From: Isoetes taiwanensis
Taxonomy: Eukaryota; Streptophyta; Lycopodiopsida; Isoetales; Isoetaceae
Direction of reading: 5' to 3'
NCBI GenBank assembly: GCA_021234155.1
Contig: JAJEKV010000004.1
Coordinates: forward strand, 29,547,305 to 29,611,304
DNA length: 64,000 bases
How positions within the stretch are numbered: the first letter of the stretch is position 1; each line of letters opens with the position of its first letter. Made by a program: the position numbers and the translations under genes. Below are positions 59,161-64,000 of the stretch, piece after piece. Below the pieces are notes generated by a model. That model saw nothing but the letters and a program-made list of their open reading frames with translations, was not told where the DNA came from and did not search any database.

Positions 59161-61556
59161 CATATTCTCTGCCCAACTTATGCCCAGCAACGCTGGGCAC
59201 CGGAACTAGTCTTCATCTGATGGCCTGACGATCAAATATTGGCCATCCTTCAAATCCATCTTAGGATCATATGGAGCAAGTCCATAATACTTGGGACGCT
59301 CTTTTTTAGGTCCAACATAGTGCTCTTCATCCTCTTCCACCTCCTCTTCAGACTCCACTGTCATCAAGTGGATCAGCTGTTGATCAGGTTGGAATTGACT
59401 ATGGTCGAGCCTCCGTCGACTTTGAGGTAGTCAACCCTCACGAAGAACGCTACTACTTGTGTCCAAACTCCCTAAAAGTATATGAACTTCATTCCAATAA
59501 TTTACAAGTGCTTCATTGCACACTCTTCTCTCTGGTGCTATGTCTTTATCTGCTAAGGATTTCTTCTAGTACTTTATATAATCCATTATCCCTTCCATAT
59601 TCCGTTCACAGTCCTTCACTTCTCCTAATGGTTTCATAGCTTTAGGCTCTTCTGTCGGCACCATTGGTTCACCTGCCACATCCTCTTTCCAAATCAATAT
59701 ATCCTTATCTTCCGGTTTCCACACCGGATCTCTACCCCTCATCTTGTATTGCATTATTGGCTTTCCATTCTTCACCCAAAACCTAAATTGCAATGGAGCA
59801 CTATGCCCAAAAAGGTCTTCACGAACATAAACCTCTATGAACTCTTTCCACTCGGGGACTTCTTGTATCAATGAACTAATAGGAGGAGGTGAAGAACACT
59901 GCTTAAATAGCTCCAAAAGCCTCGGATAGGTGGTGACGTCACTTTTTTGCAATTTGATCATATAATGCCCAAACATTGTATCGATGTCTTCGTGAGTGTG
60001 GCCAGGCATCAAGTAACCAACATAGACCATTTCAAACACTCCAACCCATGTAAGATACGACAAGTATGCAAACAAGTATCTATTTTTATTCTGGCCAGCA
60101 CAATTGTCAAGTTGCAAGAGTAGCTTCTTGGGTAGTCGGCGCCCCGGTATTGGGTTCACATGAATTGAAGGTGCTGGCCCATTCATCCTTCCTATGGTCA
60201 AATCCTCTAGTTTCATGGGACTAGTGTCATGCAATGCCTTGAAGAGATGTTGCAATAGCTTACAAGAATGAACATCTCCATTAAAACCATGTTCCAAATC
60301 GCGCAATGCTTTTGCAATGCTACCAACATGGAAGTTTGGACCATCACCCCATGATCGTGATGCACTGTTCCCTGGCCATGAGTTATGAATCCAGCTAGTG
60401 ATATTTGCAATGGGAAAGACCTTGCAACAGACTTTGGTATAGCCCTAAACTGGGGCAAACAGTTTTTTTGCTGATCCATCTTGTCATGAATGACGCATGG
60501 AAAATTCTCTGGTTCCATTGTAGACAAGCATCTCCACATCCAGTATGTTGATCGACATGACATTTGCTCCATCGTGTCAATTCTCATTTCCTTCCGAACC
60601 GATGATCTTTCCACCTCAAGTTTCGACTTCTCGAGCTTATCTAACAAATCTACGCATATATTGCACTTTGAGAAGTTGTTATATTGCATTCTTTTGACAT
60701 CTGAAAAATGCTTACTCCAGAGCTTGCTGAAGGCTGATTGTGAAATCTTGTCGACACCCATTTCCTCTAGAAGATTGTTGATCATTTGTAAAATCACTTT
60801 TTGTGTGAAATATGGAGGCAACATTTGAACTACTTTCCTGCATCCCTCTTCATCAACCGCACTTTTGTGAGGCATACTCTCAGCATGATAGTTAACAAAC
60901 TTCTTGAATAAGCTCTGAGTTGCAAGCACCCTAGGGGTTGTCCTCGCCTTTCCCCGATTACCATGCCAACCTATTTGAGCCCCCCTCTTTTGGTTCCGCC
61001 TTAATCTCCACCTTGTAGAGGCTGAAATACCTAGCTGCATATCCATTTTCCACCAATAGGAAATCCCCTGTTCCTGACATCAGGTGATGGCCCAAATGCA
61101 TGTTCTATGATATTGTAAATATAAGTTTTTCTAGCGTCATGAGTTTTCTCCTTGTAGATTGATCGGGCTTCCACAAGTTCTTTCACTGTGAATCTACCAA
61201 AGCAGTTGTTGGGGCATCCACAATCCCCCTCCCCTGACGGCTTGCATGGTCTCTTCACTGCAGTTGTTAATATCTTTCACAGTCCGCACCTTTTCCTTCC
61301 TCTTCAAGAAGTTGTAGGCTCTTCTTTCCGGTATGTATACATCCAAAGGAGGTATGGAAGAAATGACTGAATAGTGCCGGAAACATGAATGGTGCCGGAA
61401 ACATGAATGCCTGTAGCCCGCCATATTCGTGGATGGTGGGCTTACCCATCTTGAATTCAAGCAAAATGGAGGGACTAATTGTTTCCAAGAATTGCCTGAA
61501 CCGAAATTCAACAATTTGCCCTCATCAATTTTGCAATACACAGAAATCCGGGATAG

Positions 61557-63978
61557 ATGAAACCCAATTCCTCTCCCCGTTCACTTTACAAAGCCATTGA
61601 TGCAGCAAGGAAGAGAGATCAAAGGCAGAGATTGTATGCAAAGAAGGTAGCAATGAAGAAGAATTCCCCTTCTAAAGATTCGCCTTCAAAGAAGAATAAG
61701 AAATTGAGACTGAGTGACCGCAGAATAAGAGAAATTTCAGGAGAAATTTTTGAAGTATTCAACCAAATTAGTACAAATGTTGATGACAATGACAAAGGTC
61801 GTATCCTTGACAGTCTTCTTTGGAGGGCAAGGGATTTACCAATTGCTTCTATAAAGAAATCTAAGTAGGTTACTATGGCCGAGCAAATGGTGAAGAATTT
61901 GAAGGAAACAATGCAAGAACATAAGTATAAGAGGAATCATGACATGCTTCGTGCAAGGAAGTCCACCCTGATAATGGCAGCAGCAGGTACAAATGGTGTC
62001 AAGCCGTTGAACCAAATAGAAGTGGCCAGATTGCTCAGCATCCCCAGAAAAACAATTTCAAATGCTTTTCAAAAAAGGGTGCAAGCTAACAAAGGGGAAG
62101 GACCTTGATCAATGTTCAGGAGGAGGAAGCGGATGGATAGCATGTTAGATTACAATAGAGAAGCTGTTCTCAAGTTCTGGACAGAGAATACAAGAGTTTC
62201 TCCATACAAGAAAGACGTGAGGAGGTATGTATCAGAGACAGGAATAAAGATGGAACATCCAATTCACCTTCTTGAAGTCAGCCAAGTAAGTATTCATCCT
62301 ATATTGTAGGGTTCATTATATGTAGCATTTATTTGGCATTCACACGATTTCCCTGCAGTTGCAATTCTACCTCAGATTTAGAGAGGAGAATCCTCATATC
62401 AAAATTGCATTGCAGACTTTTGAGAGGTTGAAACCGAGTTTTGTAAGGAGGATGCGTGAAAGGCATATATGTTGTTGCATCTACCACTTGAAATTTGAAT
62501 ACATCATGCAGGGATTGAACAACATGAGAAAATCAGGTGGAGTTCATGACAATTGCAAACCGCCATCGTGGATATTTGTGGCCCTGGCCCAGAATGTGCA
62601 GCCAAGGAGCATACAATCAAGTGCACCAGTGATTTATGGAGACAAGTGGTCTGCAGCAAAGGTGATGATGAGGAGTGGTTTGATCATAACTGCTTGATGT
62701 TGGCGTGTAAAAAATGTGGGTTGGATAGAATTAGAAAATGTCCACAGGAAATGGATGGCACGGGTTCATTACTAGTTACTTGGAAGACATTTGAAAAGCA
62801 ACTGCGTGGACCGGATGAGAATTCAGGGGATCCAAGAAAGGCTTTGAGGTACAAACTGTCTTAAGATTAGTACGTAGGAGAGAAGTCCCAAAGAGTTTCA
62901 AGAGGATGTGAAGAAGGTAATATCAGATTTTGTTCCACACAATTACATAGCACATTGGCAGGCCAATCAGTGTGTGTGTCATTATTTTTTAAGATACAAT
63001 TGTATATCGTTATTGACTTTGCTTGAAAAATTACAAGCATCAAGATCCGAATGAGTCCCAGTCAATGCACCGCATACGGATCAAGTTTCTATACTTGTTC
63101 ACATAACATATAGACATGACAAAAGTGCCGATATTCCCTGCTTCGCAAGTGCGGACAAAGAAGATTGTCCAAAGAAGAAAAAAAGGAACAGAAGATTGGA
63201 GCATATCAGGAATAGACTCAACAATGGTAGGAAGATCATAAAAGAGACTCACTTTTACATTTCTGATGATAAACTCATTATTTGTGGAACACTGCCTACA
63301 AAAGCATCTTTGCATGGCTTAAGGAACAGGAAATAGAGTATGAGAAGCATTGGGTTTGGAGTGATGGCTGCTCATCACAATTCAAGTCAAGAAAACTTTT
63401 TTTTTTTTTAGGCAGGTACTTCACAATGAATGACAAGGAAATAGTGTGGAACTACTTTGCCACTGACTCATGGTAAAGGTGAACATGATGGTGCGTCTTT
63501 GTTATCAAAAGGTCGCTAAGTAAGGAACAACTCAAACCCAATGGTGTGCAACCGAGGCATGCTAAAGATATTGTAAAATTTCGCGGTATATATTTCAAAG
63601 AGATCTACCGCTTGATGAAACAAATGAGATCAAAAAGATATTTTGGGAAATTGAACCTGCCTTTGTTGTGGCAAACATGCAAGAATATGAAATTGAAACA
63701 CTTAAAGGCACAAAGAAGATTCACTGTATCAGACACACTGTCGCCAGGGAGTAGACCAAACAGGCTTGCTCATAGATGCCTGTCATGTTTCTGCTTGTTT
63801 TGCATGGATCAGAATTGAGACTCGCATCAATACTGGTAGATTTGGAAAGTGGGAGGTAACTCGACTTTAAAACCAGGAGTTGAGAAGAAAAAAAGGAGAC
63901 TCTTGAACAAGCCAATGAATGGATCAGTAATTTGGTAGAGGTAGGTGACAATTTTGCAGTGAATGCTGAGGTAGACAA
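61557..63978 (+). pseudogene. second transposase-like gene, divergent, runs to the right edge
   Basis: In one frame: KKNKKLRLSDRRIREI, stop, MAEQMVKNLKETMQEHKYKR, LNQIEVARLLSIPRKTISNA (helix-turn-helix-like), stop, VLKFWTENTRVSPYKKDVRR. A normal intron (62286-62358) follows, then LQFYLRFREENPHIKIALQTF and, after a frameshift, DNCKPP/WFDHNCLMLACKKCG. Later VWSDGCSSQFKSRKLFFFLGRYF, VWNYFAT, GEHDGA and QLKPNG..AKDIVKF. The SDG-C-SQFK and W.(F)..(HGK)GEHDGA phrases occur in a family of uncharacterised plant and animal proteins that look transposon-derived; an RNase-H-like catalytic core is inferred. Stops and frameshifts disable this copy. Confidence 0.68.
62286..62358 (+). other. intron of the right-hand transposase-like gene
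   Basis: GTAAGTATT donor after coding VSQ and a TTTCCCTGCAG acceptor before LQFYLRF; 73 bases, phase 0. The frame continues across it, which supports the gene model. Confidence 0.75.
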
Positions 63979-64000
63979 TTCAGAGGGTGTGGACTTCTAC

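Larger units (their letters stand above)
54280..59209 (+). mobile_element. non-autonomous Helitron 3, borders fixed by the split gene
   Basis: Starts TCCTATATAATAATG at 54280 and ends with hairpin GCCCAGCAACGCTGGGC (59182-59198), spacer, CTAG (59206-59209), between A (54279) and T (59210). Joining the flanks gives ..SDED-TYPIWL.. in one frame on the minus strand, so exactly this segment was added without target duplication. Ends and the subterminal ACGCCCTAGATC region match Helitrons 1 and 2 in opposite orientation. No helicase is encoded. Contents: a 151-bp tandem duplication (54445-), a nested TIR element (54637-56878), exon-like but unrecognised sequence near 56900-57050, and an 82-bp tandem repeat just inside the 3' end. 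Confidence 0.93.
53949..61541 (-). pseudogene. transposase-like gene of the DUF7869 type, split by Helitron 3
   Basis: Read right to left. A Cys cluster (CGCPNNCFGRFTVKELVEAR, about 61210-61150) is followed by a helical region (60213-61046: SKCNICVDLLDKL, VIHDKMDQQKNCLPQ), the core KKLLLQLDNCAGQNKN...GHTHEDIDTMFG (59980-60150), then an acidic linker, KKERPKYYGLAPYDP and IVRPSDED ending at 59210. The C-terminal part resumes at 54278 (TYPIWLGYTISS, VEWWHPVSGKG) and stops at 53949. The core D..N and GHxHxxxD residues suggest an RNase-H-like DDE transposase fold; this is inference. Frameshifts near 61250, 61045 and 60300 plus a stop near 59566 disable it. Confidence 0.8.

Noticed and set aside
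1-64000. CRISPR arrays, bacterial operons, rRNA genes, tRNA genes
   Set aside because: None seen. The only tRNA-related text is the primer site TGGTATCAGAGC at 42741, which is part of the retrotransposon, not a tRNA gene.

Overview
This is nuclear DNA from a land plant. Spliced exons with GT..AG introns, pentatricopeptide (PPR) and sterol-oxidase fragments, L1-type LINEs, a Met-tRNA-primed LTR retrotransposon and several Helitrons all point that way. The style of the PPR fragment and the long, transposon-filled spacing suggest a large-genome, non-seed vascular plant such as a fern, but that is inference. No intact conserved housekeeping gene is present. The only long uninterrupted reading frame is a 509-residue secreted, Ser/Pro- then Gly-rich protein at 28740-30269.

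1-10 kb: low-complexity plant DNA with local duplications, Helitron 3' ends near 1.05 kb, and a possible last exon of a SWEET sugar transporter (2885-3022). On the minus strand (6375-7925) lies a decayed sterol C4-methyl oxidase gene (SMO2 type) whose first exon is replaced by a PPR fragment joined in frame at a splice-compatible position.

10.2-15.8 kb: a nearly full-length, frameshifted L1-type LINE on the minus strand, with poly(A) tail and a 10-bp target duplication.

15.8-28.7 kb: mostly non-coding, with tandem duplications, Helitron 3' ends (21529, 24420), a LINE-ORF1-only element (22450-24225) and three sites sharing one non-LTR 3' tail signature.

28.7-40 kb: the secreted-protein gene, a 3.4-kb segment bounded by 68-bp direct repeats and an 11-bp duplication, an AGATTC minisatellite, and a degraded Ty3/gypsy pol (37840-38640).

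40-50 kb: an LTR retrotransposon with 2.67-kb LTRs, exact 5-bp target duplication, tRNA-iMet primer site and polypurine tract, but only 1.2 kb of non-coding interior. It is non-autonomous. Its 3' LTR is split by a Helitron (44134-47422) carrying a fragment of a GUN1-like PPR gene.

50.9-64 kb: two further Helitrons of the same family. The third (54280-59209) splits a transposase-like gene (DUF7869 type, minus strand); joining the flanks restores its reading frame and so fixes the Helitron borders to the base. That Helitron itself holds a TIR element containing an array of 16-bp palindromes. A second, divergent transposase-like pseudogene starts head-to-head at 61557 and runs off the right edge. 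The window is therefore a record of nested insertion: host or transposase genes, then Helitrons, then a TIR element.
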